Shown here: positions 8,700 through 18,396 of the stretch, one piece after another
How positions within the stretch are numbered: position 1 is the stretch's first letter
Layout of the letters: the number at the start of each line of letters is the position of its first letter
Translations under genes and position numbers: made by a program
Assembly: GCF_003651245.1 (NCBI RefSeq)
Contig: NZ_RAPE01000001.1
Coordinates: 1,178,001 to 1,242,000, forward strand
Source of the DNA: Roseovarius spongiae
GTDB taxonomy: Bacteria > Pseudomonadota > Alphaproteobacteria > Rhodobacterales > Rhodobacteraceae
Length of the DNA stretch: 64,000 nucleotides
Reading direction: 5' to 3'
Notes under the pieces: generated by a model
Told to the model about the DNA's origin: nothing
What the model saw: the letters and a program-made list of their open reading frames with translations, nothing else
Database searches by the model: none

Positions 8700-10394
8700 A
8701 TGGCCGATCTGGAAACGCGAATCGCGCAAGGCCGGGGGGATGCCCCCGCCGATCTGGTGCTGCGCGGCGGGCGGGTGTTCGACCTCGTGACCGGCGCGCT
8801 GCTGGAGGGCGATGTCGCGATCTGCGGCGACGCCATCGTCGGGACGTGCGAGGGCTACGAGGGGCGCGAGGTGGTGGACGTGAGCGGCCTCACGCTCGTC
8901 CCCGGTTTCATCGATACGCACCTGCATGTCGAGAGCAGCCTGGTCACGCCTTACGAGTTCGACCGCTGCGTCGCGCCCCACGGGATCACGACCGCGATCT
9001 GCGACCCGCACGAGATCGCCAACGTGCTGGGCGTGGACGGGATCAGGTGGTTTCAGCGCGCCTCGGAGAACATGGTGATGGACCTGCGCGTGCAGCTCAG
9101 TTCCTGCGTGCCCTCGACCGACATGGAGACCTCGGGCGCGCGCATCGACGCCGCCGCGCTGGCAAAGCTGCGCGGTCATCCATCGGGGATCGGTTTGGCG
9201 GAATTCATGAATTATCCCGGCGTGATACACCGCGATCCTGACGTGATGGACAAGCTCACCCTGTTCGAGGGAAGGCATATCGACGGGCACGCGCCGCAGC
9301 TTTCGGGGTGCGATCTCAACGCCTATCTGGCCGCCGGCATCCGCACCGAGCACGAGGCGACCACCGCCGCGGAGGCGCGCGAGAAGCTGCAGAAGGGAAT
9401 GCGGGTGCTGATCCGCGAAGGATCCGTATCCAAGGACTTGCACGCGCTGCAACCGCTGCTGGACGAGCGAAGCGCGCCATACATCTGCCTGTGCACGGAC
9501 GACCGCAACCCGCTCGACATTGCGGAGGAGGGGCATCTCGATCACATGATCCGCACGCTCATCGCGCTTGGCGCGCCGGTGCTGGCCGCCTATCGCGCCG
9601 CGTCGCTGTCGGGGGCCGAGGCCTTCGGGTTGCGCGATCGCGGGCTGATCGCGCCGGGGCGGCGTGCGGATATCGTGGCGGTCGGCTCACTTGAGGATTG
9701 CGACGTAAGGATGGTGTTCTGCGCCGGGCGACAGGTCGGGCCTGACGCCTTCGCCGCGCGCGCGCCGCTCGCGCCAATCGGGCGGCGCTCGGTCACGGCG
9801 CCGCCGCTTGACGCTGCGAGCTTCCGCGCGCCGGGCAACCGCGAGGATACGGATGTGATCGGCATCAAGGAGGGGCTGATCCTCACCGAGCATCTGCGCG
9901 AGAAGATCGCCATCGAGGACGGCGACAAGCGTCCCGACCCCGAACGCGACCTCGCCCGCGTCGCGGTGATCGAGCGGCACGGGAAGAACGGCAACATCGC
10001 CACCGGATTCGTGCGCGGTTTCGGCCTGCGCGCGGGCGCCATCGCTTCGACTGTATGTCACGACCATCACAATATCGCCTGCGTGGGCGTCGACTACGCC
10101 GACATGGCGCTGGCGGCGAACCGTCTGGCCGAGATCGAGGGCGGCTTCGTGGTGGCGGAGGGGGGCGAAGTGCGCGCCGAACTGGCTCTGCCGGTCGCCG
10201 GACTGATGAGCCTCGCGCCGTTCGAGGAGGTGCAATCAGACCTCGCGCGGCTGCACGACGCGGCGCGCGCACTTGGCGTGACGCTGCGCGAGCCGTTCCT
10301 GCAACTGGCGTTCCTCGCGCTGCCGGTGATCCCCGCGCTCAAGATCACGGATCGCGGCATGGTCGACGTCACCCGCTTCGAGATCATCGGCTGA
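8700..10394 (+). CDS. ade: Adenine deaminase (Ade family, COG1001)
   Basis: Amidohydrolase that converts adenine to hypoxanthine and ammonia for purine salvage. The 564-residue length fits the bacterial Ade family. The metal-binding segment [16 protein letters not shown] (about 65-80) carries the HxH motif. Downstream metal/active-site residues lie in [23 protein letters not shown] and [12 protein letters not shown], and the family C-terminal domain contains VCHDHHN. The ATG at 8700 follows GGAAGGGGAC. It could share a transcript with the 83-aa gene and thus the riboswitch, but a promoter within the 67-base gap cannot be excluded. Purine genes purM and purN follow after a tRNA on the opposite strand. 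Confidence 0.9.
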   Translation: MADLETRIAQGRGDAPADLVLRGGRVFDLVTGALLEGDVAICGDAIVGTCEGYEGREVVDVSGLTLVPGFIDTHLHVESSLVTPYEFDRCVAPHGITTAICDPHEIANVLGVDGIRWFQRASENMVMDLRVQLSSCVPSTDMETSGARIDAAALAKLRGHPSGIGLAEFMNYPGVIHRDPDVMDKLTLFEGRHIDGHAPQLSGCDLNAYLAAGIRTEHEATTAAEAREKLQKGMRVLIREGSVSKDLHALQPLLDERSAPYICLCTDDRNPLDIAEEGHLDHMIRTLIALGAPVLAAYRAASLSGAEAFGLRDRGLIAPGRRADIVAVGSLEDCDVRMVFCAGRQVGPDAFAARAPLAPIGRRSVTAPPLDAASFRAPGNREDTDVIGIKEGLILTEHLREKIAIEDGDKRPDPERDLARVAVIERHGKNGNIATGFVRGFGLRAGAIASTVCHDHHNIACVGVDYADMALAANRLAEIEGGFVVAEGGEVRAELALPVAGLMSLAPFEEVQSDLARLHDAARALGVTLREPFLQLAFLALPVIPALKITDRGMVDVTRFEIIG

Positions 10395-10410
10395 GTTGGG
10401 CGGCGGCGTA

Positions 10411-10487
10411 TGGTAGGCCCGGCAGGACTTGAACCCGCAACCAAAGCGTTATGAGCGCTCTGCTCTAACCAGTTGAGCTACAGGCCC
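10411..10487 (-). tRNA. tRNA with anticodon CAU (probably tRNA-Ile2, possibly elongator Met)
   Basis: A complete 77-base cloverleaf with encoded CCA. The acceptor stem GGGCCTG pairs with CGGGCCT, D-arm GCTC/GAGC, anticodon stem GAGCG/CGCTT with loop CTCATAA, and T-arm GCGGG/CCTGC around TTCAAGT. A CAU anticodon is shared by elongator Met and by the lysidine-modified tRNA-Ile2. The acceptor opening GGGCCTG is the same as that of alphaproteobacterial tRNA-Ile(GAU) as I recall it, which favours Ile2, but this is not decisive. The gene lies between ade and purM on the opposite strand. Confidence 0.9.
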
Positions 10488-10591
10488 GCCATGTGTCGCG
10501 TCGTAGTCAGCGGCGCGCGGCGCGTCAAGGCTTTCGCGATTGCGCGCGTGGTGGGGATGGTCTAATCCGGCGCCAATTGCGGGGATGCGCC

Positions 10592-11641
10592 ATGACCGAC
10601 ACGAAACAACCCATCACCTATGCCGACGCGGGCGTCGATATCGACGCGGGCAATGCGCTGGTCGAGCGGATCAAGCCGGCCGCCAAACGCACCGAGCGGC
10701 CCGGCGTCATGGCCGGGCTGGGCGGATTCGGCGCGCTGTTCGATCTGAAGGCGGCCGGCTACGATGATCCTGTCCTCGTCGCGGCGACGGACGGGGTGGG
10801 CACGAAGCTGCGCATCGCGATCGACACCGGCCATGTCGGCGGCGTGGGGATCGACCTGGTCGCGATGTGCGTCAACGACCTTGTCTGTCAGGGGGCGGAG
10901 CCGCTTTTCTTTCTGGACTATTTCGCCACGGGCAAGCTGCGCGCCGACGCGGCCGCAGAGGTGATAGAGGGCATCGCCGAGGGTTGCGCGCGTGCGAACA
11001 CCGCGCTGATCGGGGGCGAGACGGCCGAGATGCCGGGCATGTATGACGGCCACGACTTCGACCTCGCCGGGTTCGCCGTGGGCGCGATGGAGCGGGGCGC
11101 GGCGCTCCCCGCGGGCGTCGGCGCGGGCGACGTGCTGCTGGGGCTCTCGAGCGACGGGGTGCATTCCAACGGCTATTCGCTCGTGCGCAAGCTGGTGCAG
11201 GTCTCGGGCCTCGGATGGGAGGCGGACTGCCCCTGGGCCGGGGACGGCACGCTGGGCGCGCATTTGCTGACGCCGACGCGGCTTTACGTGCGCCCCGCGC
11301 TGGCGGCGATCCGCGCCGGGGGCGTTCATGCGCTGGCGCATGTCACCGGCGGCGGGCTGACCGAGAACCTGCCGCGCGTGCTGCCCGAGGGGCTTGGCGC
11401 GCGGATCGATCTGGACGCATGGACGCTGCCGGGCGTGTTCCGCTGGCTGCGCGAGACCGGCGCGCTGGACGGCGCGGAGATGCTCAAGACCTTCAACTGC
11501 GGGATCGGCATGATCCTCGTCGTGGACGCGGGCGCCGCCGAAGGCTTGGTCACGCTGCTCGAGGCGGGCGGCGAGACGGTGACGCGGCTGGGCGAGGTCG
11601 TCGAGGGCGCGGGCGTGCGGTATGACGGCGCGCTCGGCTGA
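10592..11641 (+). CDS. purM: Phosphoribosylformylglycinamidine cyclo-ligase (AIR synthetase)
   Basis: Fifth step of de novo purine synthesis: ATP-dependent ring closure of FGAM to aminoimidazole ribotide. The 349-residue length is standard. Recognisable segments are [14 protein letters not shown] (about 8-21), the substrate/ATP region [48 protein letters not shown] and [16 protein letters not shown]. The start at 10592 (GGGGATGCGCC upstream) was chosen over the longer frame, because it gives the family N-terminus. Its stop overlaps the purN start by one base (TGATG), a coupled purMN operon. Confidence 0.95.
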   Translation: MTDTKQPITYADAGVDIDAGNALVERIKPAAKRTERPGVMAGLGGFGALFDLKAAGYDDPVLVAATDGVGTKLRIAIDTGHVGGVGIDLVAMCVNDLVCQGAEPLFFLDYFATGKLRADAAAEVIEGIAEGCARANTALIGGETAEMPGMYDGHDFDLAGFAVGAMERGAALPAGVGAGDVLLGLSSDGVHSNGYSLVRKLVQVSGLGWEADCPWAGDGTLGAHLLTPTRLYVRPALAAIRAGGVHALAHVTGGGLTENLPRVLPEGLGARIDLDAWTLPGVFRWLRETGALDGAEMLKTFNCGIGMILVVDAGAAEGLVTLLEAGGETVTRLGEVVEGAGVRYDGALG

Positions 11642-12231
11642 TGAAGCGGGTCGCCATCCTGATCTCGGGGGGCGGGTCCAACATGGTCGCCCTCGCGCAG
11701 AGCATGACGGGCGCTCATCCGGCGCGGCCCTGCCTCGTCTTGGCCAACAGCGCGGACGCGGGCGGACTGCAACGCGCCGCTGACATGGGCGTGCCGACGG
11801 CGGTGGTCGATCACCGCCCGCACAGGGGCGACCGGGCGGCGTTCGAGGAAGAACTGCACGGCGTCGTTGCGGCGCACCGCCCCGACATCGTCTGCCTTGC
11901 CGGGTTCATGCGGGTGCTGACCGAAGGCTTCGTCGGCCGCTGGCGGGGGCGGATGATCAATATCCACCCGTCGCTTCTGCCGAAATACCGCGGGCTTGGC
12001 ACCCATGCCCGCGCGCTCCACGCCGGCGAGGCCGAGCATGGCTGCACGGTGCACGAGGTCACGCCGGCGCTCGATGACGGGCCGATCCTCGGGCAGGGGC
12101 GGGTGCCGGTGCGCGCGGACGACACGCCTGACAGCCTCGCCGCGCGTGTGCTGGAGATGGAGCACCGGCTTTATCCGGCGGTGCTGCGGCGCTTCGCGGC
12201 GGGGGATCGCACGCCGATCCACCTGCCCTGA
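11641..12231 (+). CDS. purN: Phosphoribosylglycinamide formyltransferase (GART)
   Basis: Transfers the formyl group from 10-formyl-tetrahydrofolate to GAR in purine synthesis. The 196-residue length is typical. Motifs: SGGGSNM near the N-terminus (phosphoribosyl binding), INIHPSLLPKYRGLGTHARA with the catalytic Asn/His pair (about 104-123), and the folate-side Asp in DDGPILGQ. It overlaps purM by one base and is followed by a 101-base gap before rnd. Confidence 0.95.
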   Translation: MKRVAILISGGGSNMVALAQSMTGAHPARPCLVLANSADAGGLQRAADMGVPTAVVDHRPHRGDRAAFEEELHGVVAAHRPDIVCLAGFMRVLTEGFVGRWRGRMINIHPSLLPKYRGLGTHARALHAGEAEHGCTVHEVTPALDDGPILGQGRVPVRADDTPDSLAARVLEMEHRLYPAVLRRFAAGDRTPIHLP

Positions 12232-12332
12232 GGGCGCGCAAATCGGGGCGTTTTCATTCCGCGCGCGCTGCCGTATAGAAAGCCCCATCCGGGGGCCAAT
12301 GAGCCACAACGCGAAAGAAGCAAAACCACCCC

Positions 12333-13490
12333 ATGCAGACTATCACCACTACCGAAGCTCTCGCCGCCTTCTGCGCGGAGGCTGCGAAACAGCCCTACGT
12401 CACCGTCGATACGGAATTCCTGCGCGAGCGGACCTATTATTCCAAGCTCTGCCTCGTGCAGCTCGCCATGCCGGGCGAGGATGACGACAGCGCCGCGCTG
12501 GTCGATCCGCTAGCGGGGGATATCTCACTTGAGCCGCTTTATGACCTTTTCCGCAATGAGAACGTGGTCAAGGTGTTCCACGCCGCGCGCCAGGATCTCG
12601 AGATATTCTATATCGACGCAGGCCTGATCCCGACGCCGCTGTTCGACACGCAGGTCGCGGCGATGGTCTGCGGCTTTGGCGAGCAGGCCGGCTATGAAAC
12701 GCTGGTCAAGCGGATCGCGCGCCAGCAGGTCGACAAATCCTCGCGCTTTACCGACTGGTCGCGCCGCCCGCTGTCGGAGGCGCAGAAGAAATACGCGCTG
12801 GCCGACGTGACGCACCTGCGCAAGATCTACGAGTACCTCGCGCGCGAGCTTGAGAAAAGCGGGCGCGACAAGTGGGTGGCCGAGGAAATGGCCGTGTTGA
12901 ACGACCCGGAGACCTACGTGACGCACCCCGAGAACGCCTGGCGGCGGATCAAGACCCGCAACAATTCGGGGCGGTTCCTCGCCATCGTGCGCGAACTGGC
13001 GCGGTTCCGCGAAGCCTACGCACAGGCCCGCAACATCCCGCGCAACCGGGTGTTCAAGGACGACGCGCTGGTCGAACTGGCCGCGACCAAGCCCGCCACG
13101 CCGCAGGATCTCGGACGCTCGCGCCTGCTCTTGCGCGAGGCGCGCAAGGGAGAGATCGCCGAAGGTATCCTCGCGGCGGTGGAGGCGGGGCTGGCCGTGC
13201 CGCCCGAGGAGCAGCCGAAGCCCAACGACAGCCGCGACCGGATGCAGGTCAATCCGGCCATCGCCGATCTGCTGCGGGTGCTGCTCAAGGGCGTCTCCGA
13301 GCGCGAGGGCGTCGCTTCCAAGCTGATCGCGACCGCCTCGGACCTCGACGCGATCGCCGCCGGGCGCCGCGATGCGCCCGCCCTCAAAGGCTGGCGCGGC
13401 GAGGTGTTCGGGGAGGAGGCGCTGAAGCTCTGCGACGGCAGGATCGCGCTCTGCGTCGAGGGCAGCGCGATCGGAACAGTGACGCTCTGA
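12333..13490 (+). CDS. rnd: Ribonuclease D
   Basis: 3'-to-5' exoribonuclease of the DEDD family that takes part in tRNA 3'-end maturation. The first catalytic pair is Asp26/Glu28 in YVTVDTEFLRER; the second motif is VKVFHAARQDLEIFY, and the third is YALADVTHLRKIYEYL with the Tyr/Asp typical of DEDDy enzymes. An HRDC domain follows in the C-terminal half (about 205-290). At 385 residues it is a normal length. It is separately spaced from purN, so it may have its own promoter. Confidence 0.92.
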   Translation: MQTITTTEALAAFCAEAAKQPYVTVDTEFLRERTYYSKLCLVQLAMPGEDDDSAALVDPLAGDISLEPLYDLFRNENVVKVFHAARQDLEIFYIDAGLIPTPLFDTQVAAMVCGFGEQAGYETLVKRIARQQVDKSSRFTDWSRRPLSEAQKKYALADVTHLRKIYEYLARELEKSGRDKWVAEEMAVLNDPETYVTHPENAWRRIKTRNNSGRFLAIVRELARFREAYAQARNIPRNRVFKDDALVELAATKPATPQDLGRSRLLLREARKGEIAEGILAAVEAGLAVPPEEQPKPNDSRDRMQVNPAIADLLRVLLKGVSEREGVASKLIATASDLDAIAAGRRDAPALKGWRGEVFGEEALKLCDGRIALCVEGSAIGTVTL

Positions 13491-13594
13491 GCGCCCGACG
13501 GCCCGCGCACTTCCGGCGTCCTTTTCTCCTTGCCTCTTCAGGGCAGGAATGCATGGTGCGGTGGTAGCAGAAGTTACCAAGTTGAGCCGCTGCC

Positions 13595-14299
13595 ATGACG
13601 GACCTCTGGGGCGGGCTGTATGCGGCGGCGCGTCTTCTCATCACGCTCGACCCCGATCTCATCGAGATCGCGCTGCGCTCCTTGCGGGTGACGCTGAGCG
13701 CGCTGGCGATCGCTTGCGTGATCGCGCTGCCGCTGGCGGCGTTGCTGGCGGTGCGCCGTTTCCGGCTGCGCCGCGCGACCATCGCGATTCTCAACGCGCT
13801 GATGGGGCTGCCGCCGGTCGTCGTCGGGCTCGTGGTCTACGTGCTGCTGTCGCGCGCCGGGCCGCTTGGCGTGCTGGGGCTGCTGTTCACGCCGACGGCG
13901 ATGATCATCGCGCAGGTGATCATCATCGTGCCGCTGGTCGCCTCGATCGCGCACCAGTCGCTGCGCGAACTCTGGGCGGAGTATCACGACCTGCTGATCT
14001 CGCTCGACACGACGCAGCGCCAGCGGATCGCCACGCTGCTCTGGGACGGGCGGCGCTCCTTGCTGACGGCGGCGCTGGCCGGGTTCGGGCGCGCCATCGG
14101 CGAGGTCGGCGCGATCATGGTGGTGGGCGGCAATATCGACCACGCCACCAGGGTGATGACCACCGCCATCGCGCTCGAGACCGGCAAGGGCAATTTCGCC
14201 CTCGCGCTCGGTCTCGGCTTCGTGCTGATCGCGCTGGCCATCGCGGTGAACCTCGCGATCCACTGGCTCAGCCGGACGGAACGGGGGCAGCAATGGTAG
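13595..14299 (+). CDS. tupB: Tungstate ABC transporter, permease
   Basis: Inner-membrane permease of 234 residues with about five to six hydrophobic segments and the ModB/TupB-type cytoplasmic loop with the EAA-like motif GRAIGEVGAIMVVGGN (about 167-182), which contacts the ATPase. The neighbouring TupA-type binding protein defines the substrate as tungstate (WO4). The gene order here is permease, ATPase, binding protein. It overlaps tupC by 7 bases. Confidence 0.88.
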   Translation: MTDLWGGLYAAARLLITLDPDLIEIALRSLRVTLSALAIACVIALPLAALLAVRRFRLRRATIAILNALMGLPPVVVGLVVYVLLSRAGPLGVLGLLFTPTAMIIAQVIIIVPLVASIAHQSLRELWAEYHDLLISLDTTQRQRIATLLWDGRRSLLTAALAGFGRAIGEVGAIMVVGGNIDHATRVMTTAIALETGKGNFALALGLGFVLIALAIAVNLAIHWLSRTERGQQW

Positions 14300-15006
14300 A
14301 GATGCTGCCCCTCGTCGCGACCGGCGTCACCGTGACGCGCCGCGGCAAGCGGCTGATCGGGCCGGTCGACCTGAATATAGAGGGCGACGGCGTCACCGTC
14401 GTCATCGGTCCCAACGGCGCGGGCAAGACGACGCTGTTGCAGGCGCTGCACGGCATCACGCGGCTCAATGCCGGGACCGTGCGCTGGGCCTGCCCGGCGA
14501 CGCAGGCGCGCCGCGCGCAGGCATTCGTGTTCCAGACTCCGGTGATGCTGCGTCGCTCGGTGCTGGAGAACCTGATCTACCCGCTGCGGGCGGGCGGCAT
14601 GGCCCGCAAGGCGGCGCTGGCGCTCGGGCGGGAGTGGTGCGGGCGCATCGGGCTCGGCGCGGCCGAGGGCCGGCCCGCCACCGTGCTGTCGCGCGGCGAG
14701 AAGCAGAAGCTCGCCATCGCGCGGGCGTTGATCATCGAACCGGCCGTGCTGTTTCTCGATGAGCCGAGCGCCTCGCTCGACGGGGGCGCCACGCGCGAGG
14801 TCGAGACCCTGATCGAAACTGCCGCGAAAGGCGGCACGCGGGTGATCCTGTCCACCCATGACATGGGCCAGGCAAGGCGGCTGGCGCGCGACGCGGTGTT
14901 CCTGCTGCGGGGCAGGGTGCACGAACGCGGCCCGGCCCCCGAGTTTTTCCATTCCCCCGGAACGGCGCAGGCCCGCGCCTTCCTGGCGGGCGATATCGTA
15001 GAGTAA
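14293..15006 (+). CDS. tupC: Tungstate ABC transporter, ATP-binding protein
   Basis: Cytoplasmic ATPase of the Tup importer, 237 residues. Walker A GPNGAGKTT (about 37-45), signature LSRGEKQKLAIARAL (a variant of LSGGQ, as often seen in Tup/Wtp ATPases) and Walker B LFLDEPSASLD are all present, with the switch His in LSTHDMGQARR. The ATG at 14293 lies inside the end of tupB, giving coupled translation. It is followed 19 bases later by the binding protein gene. Confidence 0.88.
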   Translation: MVEMLPLVATGVTVTRRGKRLIGPVDLNIEGDGVTVVIGPNGAGKTTLLQALHGITRLNAGTVRWACPATQARRAQAFVFQTPVMLRRSVLENLIYPLRAGGMARKAALALGREWCGRIGLGAAEGRPATVLSRGEKQKLAIARALIIEPAVLFLDEPSASLDGGATREVETLIETAAKGGTRVILSTHDMGQARRLARDAVFLLRGRVHERGPAPEFFHSPGTAQARAFLAGDIVE

Positions 15007-15025
15007 CAGTGAAGGAGACTGCGAG

Positions 15026-15856
15026 ATGTTGAAACACCTGGTATCGGCGGCCATCGCCACCGTTCTGATCGCGCCGCTGGCGCATGCCGAAGCCATGAAG
15101 ATGGCGGTGACCACGTCGTTCGAGAATTCCGGGCTCGCCGAGGTGCTGCTGCCCGCGATCAAGGAGGATACCGGAATCGACGTGCAACTGCTGGTCGTCG
15201 GCACCGGCCAGGCGCTGCGCCTGGGCGAGGCGGGCGATGTCGATGCGGTGCTGGTTCACTCAAAGGCGGCGGAAGAGAAATTCGTCGCCGATGGCGACGC
15301 GACCCACCGGCGCGAGATCATGTATAACGACTTCGTCCTCATCGGCCCCGAAGACGACCCCGCCGGCATCGCCGAGTCCGAAAGCGCGCCCGCCGCGTTC
15401 AAGGCCATCGCCGAGACCGAGGCCCCCTTTGTCAGCCGCGGCGACGACAGCGGCACCAACAAGAAGGAGCTGAGCCTGTGGGCCGCCATCGGGCTCAAAC
15501 CCGATGCGCTTGGCGACTGGTACAAGCCGGTCGGCGCGGGCATGGGCGCCGCGCTCAACACCGCTGCCGGTATCGACGCCTACATCATGTCCGACCGGGC
15601 CAGCTGGCTCAACTTCGGGAACAAGGGCGATCTGGCGCTGCTCTATTCGGGCGATCCATTGCTGTTCAACCAGTACGCCTACCTGCCGGTGAACCCGGAC
15701 AAGGGCGATCACATCCGCAACGACCTTGCGCAGAACCTCGAGGAGTGGCTGACGAGCGACCGCGCCAAGGAGCTGATCGACGGCTACCGCATCGCCGACC
15801 AGCAACTCTTCACCTTCAACGCCGAGCAGACGGACGCATCGCAAGCGGCCGAATGA
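15026..15856 (+). CDS. tupA: Tungstate ABC transporter, periplasmic binding protein
   Basis: Secreted 276-residue solute-binding protein. The signal peptide ends near residue 21 (APLAHA, then EAMKM). The oxyanion-binding motifs typical of TupA are visible: TTSFENSGLAEVLLP (about 29-43) and FVSRGDDSGTNKKE (about 138-151). These distinguish TupA from ModA. A GAAGGAGA ribosome site precedes the ATG at 15026. Tungsten uptake implies a tungsten- or molybdenum-dependent enzyme (for example formate or aldehyde dehydrogenase) elsewhere in the genome. Confidence 0.9.
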   Translation: MLKHLVSAAIATVLIAPLAHAEAMKMAVTTSFENSGLAEVLLPAIKEDTGIDVQLLVVGTGQALRLGEAGDVDAVLVHSKAAEEKFVADGDATHRREIMYNDFVLIGPEDDPAGIAESESAPAAFKAIAETEAPFVSRGDDSGTNKKELSLWAAIGLKPDALGDWYKPVGAGMGAALNTAAGIDAYIMSDRASWLNFGNKGDLALLYSGDPLLFNQYAYLPVNPDKGDHIRNDLAQNLEEWLTSDRAKELIDGYRIADQQLFTFNAEQTDASQAAE

Positions 15857-15889
15857 GCGCCTGAACCGGCTGTGCCCGCAGCAACGGGA

Positions 15890-16816
15890 TCATCCCCGAT
15901 GCGGGCGCAGCGCCTTTCGCAGATCGGCGATCATGGCGTCGCGACGGGCCGCCATTTCGTCGTGGCTTTCGTCGCCGGCGGCCTCGGCCGCGCCCCGAAC
16001 CAGCATCGCGATGGTTTCGTCGTCGAGCACGGGCGCGCCCATGTCGTCCCACCAGCCGTTGAACGTGTCGCGGAAATGGTCGCAGAACGCCTGTAAGCCG
16101 CCCGCCGCCCCGAGGCTGAAAAGCGCGGTCGGCCCCATCAGCGCCCAGCGCAGCCCAGGCCCGGCCCACATGGCGCGGTCCACGTCGCCGACACTGGCCA
16201 CGCCCTGCTGCACGAGGTGGATCGCCTCGCGCCAGACCGCAGCCTGAAGGCGGTTCGCCACATGGCCCGGCGCCTCGCGGTTAAGCCGGATCGTCACTTT
16301 GCCCACCGCCTCGTAGAAGCGCAGCGCATCCTCGACCACGCCCGGCGCGGTGGCGTCGTTGCCCATCACCTCGACCAGCGGGATGAGGTGCGGCGGGTTG
16401 AACGGATGCCCCAGCACGAGGCGCGCCGGATCGCTGAAGCCGGGCTGCATCTGCCCCAGCGTCAGCCCCGAGGCGGAGCTGGCGACGATGGCGCCCGGTT
16501 CGAGGGCCGGCTCGATTTCCGCAAAGAGCGTGTGCTTGACCTCCAGCCGCTCGGGCACGCTCTCCTGCACGAAATTCGCCCCTTCGACCGCCGCGCGCGC
16601 ATCCGCGCAAAAGCGCAGCGCGTCCGGCGTTCCCCGCGCCGCAAGCCCGAGTTCCTCGAGCGTCGGCCAGGCGGCCTCGACATAGCGGCGCAGCCCGTCC
16701 TCGGCCTGAGGCGCCGGATCATGCACCGCGACCGAGCGCCCCGAGGCGAGGAACAGCGCGGTCCAGCTCGCCCCGATCACCCCCGCGCCGAGGCTTGCGA
16801 CATGCGTGATCTCCAT
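15890..16816 (-). CDS. 3-hydroxyacyl-CoA / L-carnitine dehydrogenase-like oxidoreductase
   Basis: NAD-dependent dehydrogenase of 308 residues. The N-terminal Rossmann motif is GAGVIGASWTALFLASG (about 10-26), followed by NFVQESVPERLEVK and the SSASGL catalytic-region segment (about 115-120), then GHPFNPPHLIPLVEV with the family His. The C-terminal half carries the GLRWALMGP helix typical of carnitine dehydrogenase and L-gulonate dehydrogenase. Resemblance to L-carnitine 3-dehydrogenase (GADWIQESVPERLELK-type motif) is stronger than to PaaH. Its ATG overlaps the SDR stop at 16816 by one base. It is the last gene of the betC/Rieske cluster. The substrate is inferred only to class level. Confidence 0.75.
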   Translation of the reverse strand: MEITHVASLGAGVIGASWTALFLASGRSVAVHDPAPQAEDGLRRYVEAAWPTLEELGLAARGTPDALRFCADARAAVEGANFVQESVPERLEVKHTLFAEIEPALEPGAIVASSASGLTLGQMQPGFSDPARLVLGHPFNPPHLIPLVEVMGNDATAPGVVEDALRFYEAVGKVTIRLNREAPGHVANRLQAAVWREAIHLVQQGVASVGDVDRAMWAGPGLRWALMGPTALFSLGAAGGLQAFCDHFRDTFNGWWDDMGAPVLDDETIAMLVRGAAEAAGDESHDEMAARRDAMIADLRKALRPHRG

Positions 16817-17553
16817 CAGAACACTCCCGGTCTGAGCGGCGAGGCGGCGGTCATGCCGCCATCCACCGTGAAACAGGCGCCGCTCACGTAGGCGGCCGCG
16901 TCCGAGGCGAGCCAGGCCACCATGTTCGCGATGTCCTCGGGCGTTCCCATCCGCCCGACCGGATGGCGCGTCAGCGCGTCGCGCCGCGCCGCCTCGGGAT
17001 CGCGCGCCAGCGCGAATGCGTCCTCGGCCATTTCGGTCATGATCCAGCCCGGGCAGACCGCGTTGCAACGCACGCGCGGCCCGTGATCGACGGCGATTGA
17101 GCGCGTCAGCCCGTGCACGCAGGCCTTGGACGCATTGTAAAGCGCCATCGACGGGTCCGCGGCCCGCCCCGAGATGGAACCGATATTGACGATGGAGCCG
17201 CCGCGCCGCTCCATCCCCGGCAGGACCGCACGGCACATGTTGAAGACGCCCCGGCAGTTGACGCCCACCACCGCGTCCCAATCCGTATCGCTGCTCTCGG
17301 TCACGGTCTTCTCGACCTGCACGCCCGCGTTGTTGACCAGCAGGGCCGCGTCGCCTGCCGCCTCATTGATGCGCTCCGCGTCACCGGGGCGCGCCACGTC
17401 CGCCTGCACCCAGTCGACCGCCGTGTCGAGATCGTCGGGCCGCGCCCCACGTCCGCAGGTCACCACCTTGTATCCCTCCGCCGCCAGGCGCGCCACGATC
17501 GCCCGCCCAATCCCGCGCCCCCCGCCAGTCACGATCGCCACACCGCTACCCAT
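16816..17553 (-). CDS. SDR family NAD(P)-dependent oxidoreductase
   Basis: Classical short-chain dehydrogenase, 245 residues. Cofactor motif TGGGRGIGRA (about 9-18), structural NNAG motif LVNNAG (about 72-77), catalytic Ser in NIGSISG, YxxxK as YNASK (about 138-146 region) and PGWIMTEM after the active site. Overlaps the downstream dehydrogenase by one base; 48 bases separate it from the upstream SDR. The two SDRs differ clearly in sequence, so they are not a recent duplication. It presumably oxidises a hydroxyl intermediate of the cluster's substrate; the exact substrate is unknown. Confidence 0.85.
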   Translation of the reverse strand: MGSGVAIVTGGGRGIGRAIVARLAAEGYKVVTCGRGARPDDLDTAVDWVQADVARPGDAERINEAAGDAALLVNNAGVQVEKTVTESSDTDWDAVVGVNCRGVFNMCRAVLPGMERRGGSIVNIGSISGRAADPSMALYNASKACVHGLTRSIAVDHGPRVRCNAVCPGWIMTEMAEDAFALARDPEAARRDALTRHPVGRMGTPEDIANMVAWLASDAAAYVSGACFTVDGGMTAASPLRPGVF

Positions 17554-17601
17554 TAGGACCCCGTGCTTTCAATGTTCCACAAATACTCATTCCCACCTCT
17601 C

Positions 17602-18396
17602 TTACAGGCGCATCTGCTGGACCTGCGCGCTCAGGCCGCCGTCCAGCACCCATAGCTGCCCCGAGGCATAGCGCGCCTCGTCCGATGAGAGCCAGTTGAC
17701 GAGGTTCGCGATATCCTCGGGCGTGCCGTAGCGGCGCAGCGGATGCACGTCGCGCACCGCCTGTTGCAGATCATCGATGGACTTGCCCCCGCCGCCCGAG
17801 CCCTCGCCGCCGAAGAAGCTCTGCAACATCGGGGTGTCGATATAGCCCGGGCAAACCGCGTTGACGCGGATGCCCTCGGGGCCGTGGTCGCAGGCCATCG
17901 CGCGGGTCAGCGCGTGAACCGCGCCCTTGGTCGCGCAATAGGCGGCAAGACCCGGATCGGCGATGAACCCGTCGTATGAGCCGAAATTGACGATGCTGGC
18001 CCCGCCGGTCTGGCGCGCGGCCGCGCGCAGCAGGGGCAGGGCGTGCTTGGAGGTCAGGAACGTGCCGGTGACGTTGACGGCAAAGCTGCGGTTCCACTCC
18101 TCGAGCGTCGTGTCCTCGATGGTCTTCTCGATTTCGATTCCGGCGGCGTTGACGAGAATGTCGAGCCGGCCCCGCGCCTGCGCCACCAGCGCCATCACGG
18201 ATTTCGCGTCCTCCTCGCGCGTCACGTCAAACCGGACGAATTCCGCGCTGTCCGCGCCCTCATCGCCAAGCGATCCGCCCTCGCTCAGGTCGGCGGCATA
18301 GACCGTGGCCCCTTCGCGCAGGAGGCGCGCGCAGATCGCGCGCCCGATCCCGCCGCGCCCGCCGGTGACGAGCGCGGTTCGGCCCGCCAGCGTCAT
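17602..18396 (-). CDS. SDR family oxidoreductase
   Basis: Second classical short-chain dehydrogenase of the cluster, 264 residues. TGGRGGIGRAI at about 11-21, NAAG variant LVNAAG, active-site SIVNFGSYDG and YCATK, then PGYIDTPM. A Gly/Ser-rich insertion (GGEGSGGGGKS, about 198-208) sits in the substrate-loop region and is unusual. The ATG at 18396 was chosen because it has a perfect GGGAGGAAGG ribosome site and overlaps the betC stop by four bases (ATGA). The frame continues upstream only as an antisense-like extension through betC. Confidence 0.85.
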   Translation of the reverse strand: MTLAGRTALVTGGRGGIGRAICARLLREGATVYAADLSEGGSLGDEGADSAEFVRFDVTREEDAKSVMALVAQARGRLDILVNAAGIEIEKTIEDTTLEEWNRSFAVNVTGTFLTSKHALPLLRAAARQTGGASIVNFGSYDGFIADPGLAAYCATKGAVHALTRAMACDHGPEGIRVNAVCPGYIDTPMLQSFFGGEGSGGGGKSIDDLQQAVRDVHPLRRYGTPEDIANLVNWLSSDEARYASGQLWVLDGGLSAQVQQMRL

